Assembly: GCF_014764445.1 (NCBI RefSeq) | Contig: NZ_CP061721.1 | Location: forward strand, 1,426,001 to 1,490,000 | Length of the DNA stretch: 64,000 nucleotides | Origin: Pseudarthrobacter sp. BIM B-2242 | GTDB lineage: Bacteria; Actinomycetota; Actinomycetes; Actinomycetales; Micrococcaceae | Direction of reading: 5' to 3' | Shown: positions 37,111-46,484 of the stretch, one piece after another | Numbering within the stretch: position 1 is the first letter of the stretch | Layout of the letters: the number at the start of each line of letters is the position of its first letter | Made by a program: the position numbers and the translations under genes | Notes under the pieces: generated by a model | Told to the model about the DNA's origin: nothing | The model's database searches: none | Seen by the model: only the letters and a program-made list of their open reading frames with translations

Positions 37111-37857
37111 GTGACCGAAGCCCTGACGGTGTCCGCCATCCAGTACACGGCCCTGGATGGCGGGATCATGCCAAATGTCGATGAACATGTGCGGCTGATT
37201 GAGGACGCTGAATCGCACGGCGCCCGGCTGGTGGTCTTCCCGGAGTTGTCGCTGACCGGTTACAACCTGCCGCTGCTGGCTGACGATGACGCGTGGCTTC
37301 GGCCCGATGACCCGCGGCTGGACGACCTCCACGAGATCTGCCGCCGGACCGGGATCACCGCCGTGGCAGGGGCTGCTTACCGCGAGGCTGACGGCACGCC
37401 GCGGCTGGCGGGCCTCGCCGTCCACCCGGACGGCACCACTGATTTTGGTTTCAAGACCCATCTTCACGGACCGGAGGAGAGCCTGTTCGCCGCCGGTGAG
37501 CGTGCCATGCTCCTCGAAGTGGATGGCTGGCGGGTCGCGCTGGCCATGTGCGCCGATGCGTCTGTCCCCGCCCACTCCACAGAGGCGGCGCTCGCCGGGG
37601 CCGATGTCTATGCCGTCTCCGCGCTCTACACGCAGGCGGAGGAACACCGGCTTGCCCTGCACCTTGGTGCCCGGGCCATGGACAACCGGGTGTTCGGCCT
37701 CCTTGCAAATCTCGGCGGAGCTACTCCACAGGGACAGTCCTGCGGACTCAGTGGCTTCTGGGGGCCGGACGGACTCCCGATGAAAAGCGCGGCCGGCACC
37801 GGCACGGAGGTGGTCACCGCAGTTTTGCTGCGGAGCGCCATCCGGAAATTCCGCTGA
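37111..37857 (+). CDS. Carbon-nitrogen hydrolase (nitrilase superfamily)
   Basis: A 248-aa hydrolase with the catalytic triad Glu45 (VVFPELSLTGY), Lys115 (DFGFKTHLHG) and Cys147 (VALAMCADAS). The family hydrolyses amides or nitriles; the CxD context suggests an amidase rather than a true nitrilase, but substrate is unknown. Short for the family (often about 270). Starts 9 bp after the DUF222-like gene. Confidence 0.88.
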   Translation: MTEALTVSAIQYTALDGGIMPNVDEHVRLIEDAESHGARLVVFPELSLTGYNLPLLADDDAWLRPDDPRLDDLHEICRRTGITAVAGAAYREADGTPRLAGLAVHPDGTTDFGFKTHLHGPEESLFAAGERAMLLEVDGWRVALAMCADASVPAHSTEAALAGADVYAVSALYTQAEEHRLALHLGARAMDNRVFGLLANLGGATPQGQSCGLSGFWGPDGLPMKSAAGTGTEVVTAVLLRSAIRKFR

Positions 37858-37943
37858 TCCTGTGACTCCGGGGGAGCCTCTTTGACGCTTATCACCCCTC
37901 CGGCATTGTCCTAACCGGCAGCGGACAGGGTAACGTTTTTTCC

Positions 37944-38852
37944 ATGCCTCACAAATCCGCCACCATTCCTGCCCTTGGTACGCTCCTGACCGCCATGGTC
38001 ACGCCCTTCACCAAGGACGGTGCCGTGGATTACCGGCAGGCGGCCGAACTCGCCACCAAGCTTGTGGACGATGGCTGCGACGGCCTGGTAGTCACCGGCA
38101 CCACCGGTGAGACGTCCACCCTCTCCGACGAGGAAAACCTTGGCATGTTCCGCGCCGTCAAGGAGGCCGTGGGGGACCGCGCTGCCATCATCGCCGGCAC
38201 CGGAACCAATGACACCGCACACTCGGTGCGCCTGTCCCAGCAGGCGGCTGCGCTCGGCGTCGACGGCCTGCTGCTCGTCACGCCGTACTACAACAAGCCC
38301 AGCCAGGCCGGCCTCCGTGCACACTTCGAAACCGTCGCGTCCGCGACAGACGTTCCAGTGATGCTTTATGACATCCCGGGCCGCTCCTCCATCGCGATCG
38401 AGCCCGAGACCATGATCCGCCTGGCCCAGCACCCGAACATCGTTGCGGTCAAGGACGCCAAAGCTGACTTCATGGCGGCCAGCCGCGTGATGGCCGAGAC
38501 TGACCTGCACTTCTACTCCGGCGACGACGGCCTGACCCTGCCCTGGATGTCGTTGGGCGCCGTCGGCCTGGTGGGCGTGACAACGCACATTGCCACCCGC
38601 CGCTTCCGGGAAATGATCGACGCCATCAACGCGAACGACCTCGGAACTGCCCGTAAGATCAACTTCGAGCTGCTGCCCGTGGTGCGGGCAACGATGACCC
38701 GCGTCCAGGGAGCCGTTGCGGCCAAACAAATTCTTAAATGGCAGGGAGTCCTGCCCAACTCGATTGTCCGTTTGCCCCTCGTGGAGCCGGACGAAGCCGA
38801 GATCGAAACCATCCGCGAGGATTTGGCGGAAGCGGGGCTGGTCTTTTCCTGA
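37944..38852 (+). CDS. dapA: 4-hydroxy-tetrahydrodipicolinate synthase DapA
   Basis: A 302-aa TIM-barrel aldolase condensing pyruvate and aspartate semialdehyde. Signatures are GTTGETSTLSDEE, YYNKPSQAG, catalytic Tyr142 (LYDIPGRS) and Schiff-base Lys170 (IVAVKDAKAD). First step of the diaminopimelate branch. RNase J follows 41 bp later, a common actinobacterial pair. Confidence 0.97.
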   Translation: MPHKSATIPALGTLLTAMVTPFTKDGAVDYRQAAELATKLVDDGCDGLVVTGTTGETSTLSDEENLGMFRAVKEAVGDRAAIIAGTGTNDTAHSVRLSQQAAALGVDGLLLVTPYYNKPSQAGLRAHFETVASATDVPVMLYDIPGRSSIAIEPETMIRLAQHPNIVAVKDAKADFMAASRVMAETDLHFYSGDDGLTLPWMSLGAVGLVGVTTHIATRRFREMIDAINANDLGTARKINFELLPVVRATMTRVQGAVAAKQILKWQGVLPNSIVRLPLVEPDEAEIETIREDLAEAGLVFS

Positions 38853-38893
38853 GGGCTAAGACCGGCACCCTTCCGCCTGGAAAGTAGTGCACT

Positions 38894-40585
38894 ATGACCC
38901 AAACCGCCCTTCCTGGCCTTGTCACGCCTCCACGCCTGCCGCAAGGCACCCTTCGGATCGTTCCGTTGGGCGGCCTGGGGGAGATCGGCCGCAACATGGC
39001 TGTCTTCGAAATCGAAGGCAAGCTGCTCATCGTCGACTGCGGCGTCCTCTTCCCTGAGGAAACCCAGCCCGGCGTTGACCTGATCCTGCCCGATTTCTCG
39101 TACATCGAGGACCGGATGGACGACATCGTGGCCGTTGTCCTTACCCACGGCCACGAGGACCACATCGGTGCTGTTCCCTACCTCCTGCGGCTCCGCGCGG
39201 ACATCCCCCTGGTGGGCTCGCAGCTGACACTGGCCCTGATCGAGGCCAAGCTGCAGGAACACCGGATCCGTCCGTACACCCTGACGGTCGAAGAAGGCCA
39301 GGTTGAAAAGTTCGGCCCGTTCGAATGCGAGTTCGTCGCGGTCAACCACTCCATTCCCGATGCCCTGGCAGTGTTCATCCGCACCGCGGGCGGCACCGTC
39401 CTGCACACAGGCGATTTCAAGATGGACCAGTTGCCGCTGGACGGCCGGATCACCGACCTCCGTCACTTCGCCAAGCTGGGCGAAGAGGGCGTCGACCTCT
39501 TTATGTCCGACTCCACCAACGCTGACGTCCCTGGCTTCACCACAGCCGAGAAGGAAATCGGCCCCACGCTGGAACGGCTCTTCGGCCAGGCCACCAAACG
39601 CATCATCGTGGCGTCCTTCTCCTCGCACGTCCACCGCGTCCAGCAGGTGCTGGACGCCGCGGCAAAGCACAACCGCAAGGTCGCATTCGTCGGCCGGTCC
39701 ATGGTCCGCAACATGGCCATCGCCGCTAAGCTCGGCTACCTCGATGTTCCCGAGGGTCTCCTGGTGGACATCAAGAACATCGACAACCTGCCGGACAACC
39801 GCGTCGTCCTGATGTCCACCGGATCCCAGGGCGAGCCGATGGCAGCCCTGTCCCGCATGGCCAACGGCGACCACCGTGTGGTGGTGGGCGACGGTGACAC
39901 CGTCATCCTGGCCTCCAGCCTGATCCCGGGCAACGAAAACGCAGTGTTCCGCATCATCAACGGCCTGCTCAAACTCGGCGCCGACGTCATCCACAAGGGC
40001 AACGCAAAGGTCCACGTCTCGGGCCATGCGGCCGCCGGTGAACTGCTGTACTGCTACAACATCCTTGAACCGCTCAACGCCATGCCGGTGCACGGCGAGA
40101 CCCGGCACCTGATCGCCAACGGCAAGATTGCCATTGAATCCGGCGTTCCGACGGCCAGCGTTATCCTCGCCGACAACGGCACCGTCATTGACCTGAGGGA
40201 CCACCGCGCTGACGTGGTGGGCCAGGTTGAAGTGGGCTTTGTCTACGTTGACGGCTCCAGTGTCGGCGAAGTCACGGAAGCAGACCTGAAAGACCGCCAG
40301 ACGCTCGGTGATGAAGGCTTCATCTCCATCATCACCGTCATCAACCGCACCACCGGCAAGGTGGTCTCCGGACCGGAAATCCACGCCCGCGGTGTGGCCG
40401 AGGATGATGCGGTCTTCGACGAAATCATCCCGAAGATCAACGCTGCCCTCGAAGAAGCCGTCCTCAACCGCTCAGACCACACCACACACCAGCTCCAGCA
40501 GGTCGTGCGGCGTGTGGTGGGCACCTGGGTGAACCGCAAGCTGCGTCGCAAGCCCATGATCATCCCCGTGGTCCTCGAGGCGTAA
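38894..40585 (+). CDS. rnj: Ribonuclease J
   Basis: A 563-aa metallo-beta-lactamase/beta-CASP nuclease with endo- and 5'-3' exonuclease activity in mRNA decay and rRNA maturation. The metal motif is HGHEDH (H85-x-H87-x-D89-H90), with further ligands in NHSIPDALAV, HTGDFKMDQ and SDSTNAD; the beta-CASP domain has VASFSSHVHRVQQ and STGSQGEPMAALSRM. C-terminal domain present. The window also codes PNPase, so two decay exonucleases are seen. Confidence 0.97.
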   Translation: MTQTALPGLVTPPRLPQGTLRIVPLGGLGEIGRNMAVFEIEGKLLIVDCGVLFPEETQPGVDLILPDFSYIEDRMDDIVAVVLTHGHEDHIGAVPYLLRLRADIPLVGSQLTLALIEAKLQEHRIRPYTLTVEEGQVEKFGPFECEFVAVNHSIPDALAVFIRTAGGTVLHTGDFKMDQLPLDGRITDLRHFAKLGEEGVDLFMSDSTNADVPGFTTAEKEIGPTLERLFGQATKRIIVASFSSHVHRVQQVLDAAAKHNRKVAFVGRSMVRNMAIAAKLGYLDVPEGLLVDIKNIDNLPDNRVVLMSTGSQGEPMAALSRMANGDHRVVVGDGDTVILASSLIPGNENAVFRIINGLLKLGADVIHKGNAKVHVSGHAAAGELLYCYNILEPLNAMPVHGETRHLIANGKIAIESGVPTASVILADNGTVIDLRDHRADVVGQVEVGFVYVDGSSVGEVTEADLKDRQTLGDEGFISIITVINRTTGKVVSGPEIHARGVAEDDAVFDEIIPKINAALEEAVLNRSDHTTHQLQQVVRRVVGTWVNRKLRRKPMIIPVVLEA

Positions 40586-40606
40586 CCCCTTAGGACCTCA
40601 AGAATC

Positions 40607-40643
40607 GGAAAGGCCCGGTTTCTTAGCGGAACCGGGCCTTTCC
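40607..40643 (+). terminator. Terminator after rnj
   Basis: A perfect 14-bp stem (GGAAAGGCCCGGTT and complement) with a 9-nt loop, 21 bp after the rnj stop. No T-run of note. Confidence 0.82.
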
Positions 40644-40735
40644 GTGTCTCCGGGCGTCTGCGGAAACTGCGTGCAGGCGGGCAGATAAACGCCCCGGAAC
40701 GGCCGGAAATCCGCGGAAAACCGCCCTGGTTCCGG

Positions 40736-40741
40736 TAGCGT
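40736..40741 (+). promoter_or_regulatory. -10 box, probable leaderless start of ftsK
   Basis: TAGCGT ends 7 nt before ATG 40749. This supports ATG 40749 over the GTG at 40740, which lies within the box. Confidence 0.45.
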
Positions 40742-40748
40742 GGCACGT

Positions 40749-43661
40749 ATGGCCACTCGCACTACCCCCGCGCCCAAAGGCAGCTCCCGAGGCACCAGCA
40801 CCGCCAAAACGGGAAGCGCCGCAGGCCGCGGTGCGGGCACCACCCGCAGCGGCGGACGGGCAGGATCTTCCAGCGGCAGCGCCCGCACCCGCCAGCTTCC
40901 CGCCGTCGAACAGCACCAACCCTGGCTGCTGCGTGTGGTGGGCGGCGCATGGCTTGCAGTTGGCCACCTGGTGGGCGGTGGAGTCCGCCGGATCGGCTCC
41001 GACGTCAGTGACCTCCCGGCGGAAGAACGCCGCGACGGCGCGGCCCTGTTCAACCTCGCGCTCGGTGTTTTTATCGCCACCTTCGCCTGGTGGGGCCTCA
41101 CGGGATGGTTCCCGGACGCTGTCTACAGCGTGGTCAACGGGACCTTCGGCTGGGTGTCGCTGCTGTTGCCGCTGATGCTGTTTGTCTGCGCTTTCCGGTT
41201 GTTCCGGCGGCCCGACGACGGCCGGGGAAACAACAGGGTGGGGATCGGCTTCCTCATCATGACATTCGCCGGCTGCGGCCTGGCCCACGTCCTGGGCGGC
41301 CAACCCACCGTTGCGGAAGGTTTCGACGGCCTCCGCCAGGCCGGCGGCATGCTCGGCTTCCTCGCAGCCACCCCGCTTGCCGCCATCCACCCCGTGGTGC
41401 CGGTTGTGCTGTATGGCCTGCTGGCCTTCATCTCACTCCTGATCATCACAGCCACCCCCTTCGGTGCCATCCCGCGCCGGCTGCACGCCGCCTACGAACA
41501 TCTGATGGGCGTAGACCTGCAGGAACCCCGCGAGGCCGGCGACAGCCACGACCGCAGCTACCTTGAGGAAACGCGCGCAGCGGCCGCGCCGAAGAAAAAG
41601 AAGCGGCGCTTCTTCGGCAAGGACGAAGAATCCGACGCCGGCCTGGAAGGTTATGTCGGCGACGAAGCCTTCGAGCACGCGGTGATCGATGACGACGACG
41701 ACATGTCGGATGCCAAGCCTGCACGCGGCCCCCGCCCTGCTCCCGGCGTGCGCCGGCCCACGCAGGCGGAGATCGCCGTCGAAAAGATCAAGGCCGCCCA
41801 AGGCCTTGGCAGTGCCGGACACAGCCCCGCGGATAATGCCACCGAGGCCATCCCCCTGGTCACGCCCGGCATGGTGGCCGCCGGCTCGCTCAATCCTGCT
41901 GCGGTTCCGCAGGTTCCGGCCAAGCCGGTCACTCCGGTGCCGCTGCCCACTCCCATTCCGCAGCGGACCGAACAGCTCTCCCTGGCGGGTGACGTCACCT
42001 ACACGTTGCCGTCGTCGGACGTTCTGACCCCCGGTTCCATCCCCAAGGAACGCACCGAAGCCAATGACGCCGTCGTCGCCGCCCTCACCGACACCCTCCA
42101 GCAGTTCAATGTGGACGCCACGGTCACCGGCTTCAGCCGTGGACCCACCGTCACGCGCTACGAGATCGAACTGGCATCGGGGACCAAAGTGGAGCGGGTC
42201 ACTGCCCTGTCCAAGAATATTTCCTACGCGGTGGCTTCCAGCGACGTGCGTATCCTCAGCCCGATTCCGGGTAAATCCGCTATCGGCATCGAAATCCCCA
42301 ACACCGACCGTGAAACGGTCTCCCTCGGCGACGTCCTCCGCAGCCAAAATGCGCGGAGGACCGAGCATCCGATGGTGATGGGTGTCGGCAAGGACGTCGA
42401 AGGCGGCTACGTGGTGGCGAACCTCGCCAAGATGCCCCACCTGCTCGTCGCCGGTGCCACCGGTGCCGGCAAGTCCTCCTTTGTGAACTCCATGATCACC
42501 TCCATCCTGATGCGGGCCACCCCCGATGAGGTCCGTATGGTCATGGTGGACCCCAAACGCGTGGAACTGACCGCCTATGAGGGTGTCCCGCACCTGATCA
42601 CCCCGATCATCACCAACCCCAAAAAGGCCGCCGAGGCGTTGCAGTGGGTAGTCCGGGAAATGGACGCCCGCTACGATGACCTGGCCAACTACGGGTTCAA
42701 GCACATTGATGACTTCAACAAGGCCGTCCGGGCAGGCAAGGTCATCCCGCCCGAAGGATCCAAGCGCGTCGTCCGGCCTTACCCCTACCTGCTGGTGATC
42801 GTTGACGAGCTCGCCGACCTGATGATGGTGGCCCCGCGCGACGTCGAAGACTCCATTGTCCGCATCACCCAGCTGGCCCGCGCGGCAGGCATCCACCTTG
42901 TCCTGGCGACACAGCGGCCCTCCGTCGACGTCGTCACCGGACTGATCAAGGCCAATGTGCCCTCCCGCATGGCCTTCGCCACGTCCTCTGTCACCGACTC
43001 CCGCGTGGTCCTTGACCAGCCCGGCGCCGAGAAGCTCATCGGCCAGGGTGATGCCCTCTTCCTGCCCATGGGTGCCTCCAAGGCCATGCGCGTTCAGGGC
43101 GCGTGGGTCACCGAGTCGGAAATCCATAAAGTGGTGGAACACGTCAAGGGCCAGCTGAAGGCTGTCTACCGCGACGACGTCGCCCCCGAGGCGCAGAAGA
43201 AGCAGATCGACGACGACATCGGAGACGATCTCGAGGTGCTGCTACAGGCCACCGAACTGGTGGTCACCACGCAGTTCGGTTCGACGTCGATGCTCCAGCG
43301 CAAACTCCGCGTCGGCTTCGCCAAAGCCGGCCGGCTGATGGACCTCCTGGAATCCAGGGGAGTGGTGGGCCCCTCGGAGGGATCCAAGGCACGCGACGTC
43401 CTGGTGAAACCTGACGACCTGGCTGCTGTGCTGGCGGCCATGAAGGGCCAGGACGCGCCGGCTGTTGCGGATTCCCAGACCGCAGCGCTCAGCGACAACG
43501 CCAACGCCAACATCGCCCAGGGCGGCTACGCGGAGGACCTCGTGCAGGCGGACCTGGACCAGCGCAGCCAGAACGTCGAGTACTTCGACGGCGCAGACAC
43601 CAGTTCAGGCGGCGACGATGAAGACGGATCCGAGGACGCCTGGTCACTCACCGGACGGTAG
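40749..43661 (+). CDS. ftsK: DNA translocase FtsK
   Basis: A 970-aa septal DNA pump for chromosome segregation. Residues 1-60 are basic and low complexity; four membrane helices lie between about 95 and 235; an acidic/Pro linker follows. The motor has Walker A GATGAGKS near 569 and Walker B LLVIVDELADLMM near 680, and the C-terminal gamma winged-helix domain is present (TTQFGSTSMLQRKLRVGFAKAGRLMD). The tail past gamma is acidic. Upstream of pgsA, with the pgsA -10 box overlapping its stop. Confidence 0.97.
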   Translation: MATRTTPAPKGSSRGTSTAKTGSAAGRGAGTTRSGGRAGSSSGSARTRQLPAVEQHQPWLLRVVGGAWLAVGHLVGGGVRRIGSDVSDLPAEERRDGAALFNLALGVFIATFAWWGLTGWFPDAVYSVVNGTFGWVSLLLPLMLFVCAFRLFRRPDDGRGNNRVGIGFLIMTFAGCGLAHVLGGQPTVAEGFDGLRQAGGMLGFLAATPLAAIHPVVPVVLYGLLAFISLLIITATPFGAIPRRLHAAYEHLMGVDLQEPREAGDSHDRSYLEETRAAAAPKKKKRRFFGKDEESDAGLEGYVGDEAFEHAVIDDDDDMSDAKPARGPRPAPGVRRPTQAEIAVEKIKAAQGLGSAGHSPADNATEAIPLVTPGMVAAGSLNPAAVPQVPAKPVTPVPLPTPIPQRTEQLSLAGDVTYTLPSSDVLTPGSIPKERTEANDAVVAALTDTLQQFNVDATVTGFSRGPTVTRYEIELASGTKVERVTALSKNISYAVASSDVRILSPIPGKSAIGIEIPNTDRETVSLGDVLRSQNARRTEHPMVMGVGKDVEGGYVVANLAKMPHLLVAGATGAGKSSFVNSMITSILMRATPDEVRMVMVDPKRVELTAYEGVPHLITPIITNPKKAAEALQWVVREMDARYDDLANYGFKHIDDFNKAVRAGKVIPPEGSKRVVRPYPYLLVIVDELADLMMVAPRDVEDSIVRITQLARAAGIHLVLATQRPSVDVVTGLIKANVPSRMAFATSSVTDSRVVLDQPGAEKLIGQGDALFLPMGASKAMRVQGAWVTESEIHKVVEHVKGQLKAVYRDDVAPEAQKKQIDDDIGDDLEVLLQATELVVTTQFGSTSMLQRKLRVGFAKAGRLMDLLESRGVVGPSEGSKARDVLVKPDDLAAVLAAMKGQDAPAVADSQTAALSDNANANIAQGGYAEDLVQADLDQRSQNVEYFDGADTSSGGDDEDGSEDAWSLTGR

Positions 43662-43664
43662 CCT
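43659..43664 (+). promoter_or_regulatory. -10-like box before pgsA
   Basis: TAGCCT covers the ftsK stop codon and ends 6 nt before GTG 43671. AGAAGG between them is also a fair Shine-Dalgarno, so the case for a separate leaderless transcript is weaker. Confidence 0.35.
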
Positions 43665-43670
43665 AGAAGG

Positions 43671-44318
43671 GTGACTAGCACTGAAGCAACTGCAGCCGGC
43701 GCAAGCAGCCCCGGGATCTGGAATCTTCCCAACATCCTGACCATGCTGCGCATCGCGCTGGTGCCGTTCTTCGTCTGGTTCCTCCTCGCCGATGCCCCCG
43801 GGCTGCGCAGCGAGTCAGGGCTGTGGCGCTGGGCAGCCGTGGCGGCGTTCGCCATCGCCATCTACACAGACAAGCTCGACGGCGACATCGCCAGGAGCCG
43901 GGGACTCATCACCAACTTCGGCAAAATCGCCGATCCCATCGCCGACAAGCTCCTGATCGGCTCGGCGCTGGTAATGCTCTCTGTACTCGGGGAGCTGCCC
44001 TGGTGGGTCACCATCGTGATCCTCGTCCGGGAGTGGGGCATCACGGCACTGCGCTTCGTCGTCATCCGCTACGGTGTCATCCCGGCCTCGCGTGGCGGCA
44101 AACTCAAGACTGTGGTGCAGACGGCCGCAATCTTCCTCTATCTGCTTCCCCTGGGCGCTCTGGCACCGTGGCTGGTCTGGGTGGCATTCGCCGTCATGAT
44201 GGTGGCTGTGCTCATTACCGTATGGACCGGCGTCGAATACGTGGTTGAAGCCCTGCGGCTCCGGGCCCAGGGCAAACAGTCCCGAAAAAGTACGCCCGGC
44301 AATGAGGAGCTAACGTGA
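43671..44318 (+). CDS. pgsA: CDP-diacylglycerol-glycerol-3-phosphate 3-phosphatidyltransferase
   Basis: A 215-aa membrane enzyme making phosphatidylglycerophosphate. The CDP-alcohol phosphotransferase motif is DGDIARSRGLITNFGKIADPIADK with the spaced aspartates and glycines in place; it has about five membrane helices. The stop overlaps cinA by 4 bp. Confidence 0.93.
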   Translation: MTSTEATAAGASSPGIWNLPNILTMLRIALVPFFVWFLLADAPGLRSESGLWRWAAVAAFAIAIYTDKLDGDIARSRGLITNFGKIADPIADKLLIGSALVMLSVLGELPWWVTIVILVREWGITALRFVVIRYGVIPASRGGKLKTVVQTAAIFLYLLPLGALAPWLVWVAFAVMMVAVLITVWTGVEYVVEALRLRAQGKQSRKSTPGNEELT

Positions 44319-44809
44319 CGAATCTCCACCATCTGGCCGAACAGGCAGTCCGTAAGGCCCTGGACGCGGGCCTGACCGTCGCTGCCGCCGAGTCACTCAC
44401 GGCCGGGATGGTCACAGCCGTCCTGGCGGACACTCCAGGGGCCTCGGGTATGTTGCAGGGCGGGGTGGTGGCCTACCAGAACTCAGTTAAGACTGACGTT
44501 CTTGGGGTTTCCGCTGACCTGCTTGCCGGCGTCGGGTCGGTGGATGGCGACGTGGCAGCCGGCATGGCGGCGGGGGTCCGGTCCGCCCTGGGCGCCGATA
44601 TCGGGATTGCCACCACCGGCGTGGCCGGTCCGGAGGAACACGACGGCAAAGCGGTGGGCACAGTGTTCATCGGCGTCGCCTCGGCTGACGGCACATCCGC
44701 CTTCCAGTACTCCTTCAGCGGCAACCGCGCAGACATCCGCGGACAGGCCTGCGGGGCTGCGCTGGAAAGACTGCTTGACGTCCTGTCTCCCCAAGCCCTA
44801 TCTTCCTGA
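44315..44809 (+). CDS. CinA C-terminal domain protein (nicotinamide-nucleotide amidase type)
   Basis: A 164-aa protein equal to the C-terminal CinA/PncC domain alone: VAAAESLTAGMVTAVLADTPGAS, LQGGVVAYQNSVKTDVLGV and TTGVAGPEEHDGKAVGTVFIG. The family deamidates nicotinamide mononucleotide. GTG start after GGAG, overlapping pgsA; the next gene is a ClgR-like regulator, as in other actinobacteria. Confidence 0.92.
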   Translation: MTNLHHLAEQAVRKALDAGLTVAAAESLTAGMVTAVLADTPGASGMLQGGVVAYQNSVKTDVLGVSADLLAGVGSVDGDVAAGMAAGVRSALGADIGIATTGVAGPEEHDGKAVGTVFIGVASADGTSAFQYSFSGNRADIRGQACGAALERLLDVLSPQALSS

Positions 44810-44893
44810 AGCTACCGGGCGTAAAGTTGCCGGGAACAAATTCCTGAACCTATTAGTTATTACATTGTGTCGCTTTGGCAGAGCCGGGGCGCC

Positions 44894-44899
44894 TAGGAT
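44894..44899 (+). promoter_or_regulatory. Candidate -10 box for the ClgR-like gene
   Basis: TAGGAT lies 59 bp before ATG 44959. Unlike many promoters here, it leaves a leader with a Shine-Dalgarno. Confidence 0.45.
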
Positions 44900-44958
44900 G
44901 AATAAACAACTACGGTTCCCTTCGGCGGACCGGAATTATGAAGGAGCAAGGCATACAG

Positions 44959-45411
44959 ATGGTAAAGCAGCCCGTATCCGTAAACGGCGTTGTCCGCTGG
45001 AAGGATGTGGGCCTCGCCGATCAGGCTAAGAGCGAACAGAGGGAGCGCAAAATGGTTGTACTTCGTCACGAAATCGGTGATGTCCTGCGCGATGTCCGCC
45101 AGCGCCAGGGGCGCACGCTCCGCGAAGTGTCCCACAGTGCCCGTGTATCCCTGGGATACCTCAGTGAAGTGGAGCGGGGCCAGAAGGAAGCTTCGTCAGA
45201 GCTTTTGTCCTCTATCTGCTCCGCCTTGGACGTGCCGCTGTCCAGCATGCTCCGTGAAGTCAGCGACCGCGTAGCTGTCGCCGAGGGCGTAGCTGTTCCA
45301 GACACCGTTCCCCAGGAATTCTCGCAGCGCTACGGCCGCGATCTTGACCGCGACCTGAACGCTGAACTGACCACCGAACTCACCACGGGCTTCCTCTCCG
45401 GCGCACGCTAA
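44959..45411 (+). CDS. ClgR-like helix-turn-helix transcription regulator
   Basis: A 150-aa XRE-type regulator. The HTH lies in [41 protein letters not shown], close to actinobacterial ClgR, which activates clp protease and repair genes and is itself a Clp substrate. The C-terminus ends GFLSGAR; a hydrophobic-Ala end may be a degradation signal. The start is uncertain among ATG 44938, 44959 (AAGGAG upstream) and 45052 (AGGGAG upstream, directly before the conserved core). Confidence 0.82.
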   Translation: MVKQPVSVNGVVRWKDVGLADQAKSEQRERKMVVLRHEIGDVLRDVRQRQGRTLREVSHSARVSLGYLSEVERGQKEASSELLSSICSALDVPLSSMLREVSDRVAVAEGVAVPDTVPQEFSQRYGRDLDRDLNAELTTELTTGFLSGAR

Positions 45412-45440
45412 ACGCCCCGCAGTAGCCCTGCACCAACGCA

Positions 45441-45480
45441 CATAACGAAGCCTCCGGCATCAGCCGGAGGCTTCGTTATG
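45441..45480. terminator. Perfect bidirectional terminator
   Basis: An 18-bp perfect stem (CATAACGAAGCCTCCGGC and complement) with loop ATCA, between the convergent ClgR-like and MarR genes. The right arm includes the MarR stop codon at 45476-45478. Confidence 0.92.
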
Positions 45481-46012
45481 TGCTCTGCGGGTTGCTGTTG
45501 CCCCGGGCCGGCGTGTCCTTGGCCGGGACGTCGAGGTCAAATATGGCGTTGAGCTTGGCCATGTATTCGGCGAGTGTCCGCAATTCCTCCACCGGCCATT
45601 CCCCGAGACGCTCCCGGAAATCCTGCCGCCGCGCATCCTGGACCTGGTGCATCTTCTCCTCACCCTTGACTGTGAGGCGGATCGACTGCGCCCGACCGTC
45701 CAGTGGGTCAGCTTCCTTAAAGACCAGCCCAATGCTTTCCAGGAAGGCCACCTGCCGGCTGACCGAGGGCTTTCCCACGCCGATGTTCAGGGCGAGGTCA
45801 GTCAAACGGATGGGACCGTCGCGCCGGATCACCGACAGCAGGCCGTAGGCCGCCGGTTCCAGGTCAGGATGGACCTGGCGGGAGAGCTGGTAGGAGACCG
45901 AACGGGCACGACGCCAAAAGAGGCTGATCTGCTGTTCCACGGTATTCAGCGCTTCGTCAACGTTGGCCGGGCCGGGGCCCGGCACAGGAAGGCCATCGGC
46001 AGGGTTGCTCAT
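45476..46012 (-). CDS. MarR family transcription regulator
   Basis: A 178-aa winged-helix regulator. DNA-binding part: YGLLSVIRRDGPIRLTDLALNIGVGKPSVSRQVAFLE, then wing EADPLDGRAQSIRLTVKGEE. The ligand and targets are unknown. ATG 46012 is chosen because TAGAAT (46025-46020 on this strand) lies 7 nt upstream; the open frame extends to 46039. Divergent from the DUF3046 gene. Confidence 0.9.
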   Translation of the reverse strand: MSNPADGLPVPGPGPANVDEALNTVEQQISLFWRRARSVSYQLSRQVHPDLEPAAYGLLSVIRRDGPIRLTDLALNIGVGKPSVSRQVAFLESIGLVFKEADPLDGRAQSIRLTVKGEEKMHQVQDARRQDFRERLGEWPVEELRTLAEYMAKLNAIFDLDVPAKDTPARGNSNPQST

Positions 46013-46053
46013 GGCAACAATTCTAGGGTCGTGGATCATGAGAGACTCTATTG

Positions 46054-46275
46054 GTGCGGATCAGTGACTATTGGCGGCTTATGGACGACGAATTCGGGGC
46101 AGGCTACTCCCGGGTCCTGAGCAGCACCCTTGTTTTGGCGGGAGTAGGCGGACGCACAGCCGACCAGGCACTCAGTTCGGGCGTCAGCCCGCGTGATGTC
46201 TGGCTCGCCATGTGCGAGGTCCAGGACGTTCCGCCCGAGCGTCGCCTGGGCCGTGACATCAAACCCCGCGACTAA
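46054..46275 (+). CDS. DUF3046 protein
   Basis: A 73-aa protein starting VRISDYWRLMDDEFG, the DUF3046 signature. The C-terminal part SPRDVWLAMCEVQDVPPERRLG is the other conserved block. It regularly precedes recA in actinobacteria; function unknown. GTG 46054 is chosen over TTG 46051. Confidence 0.85.
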   Translation: MRISDYWRLMDDEFGAGYSRVLSSTLVLAGVGGRTADQALSSGVSPRDVWLAMCEVQDVPPERRLGRDIKPRD

Positions 46276-46325
46276 GAAGTTCGACGCGCCACACCGCGCC
46301 CCGCCTGACACGCCGCCGGATCTGT

Positions 46326-46354
46326 TCGAATATCTGTTCGGGTAAAGCTATGCT
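46326..46354 (+). promoter_or_regulatory. recA promoter with LexA box
   Basis: TCGAATATCTGTTCGG (46326-46341) is a LexA box with one or two deviations from TCGAA(N6)TTCGA. TATGCT (46349-46354) 17 bp on is the likely -10, so LexA would cover the -35 region. The leader to recA is about 125 nt. Confidence 0.85.
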
Positions 46355-46484
46355 TTTTGTAGTGCGTTATCCACATACGCGATGTCGCCCGGCCTGAATG
46401 TCGGTGGGTGCCATTAGCGTCAGAGATGACCAATAAAGGCCCCTGTGGCCACTCCAAAGCGAGAAAGCATTAGAGGTGTGAACC

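Noticed and set aside
38513..40384. 623-codon minus-strand frame opposite dapA and rnj
   Set aside because: Same reason: both plus-strand genes are complete and conserved, and the antisense protein shows only codon-bias composition.
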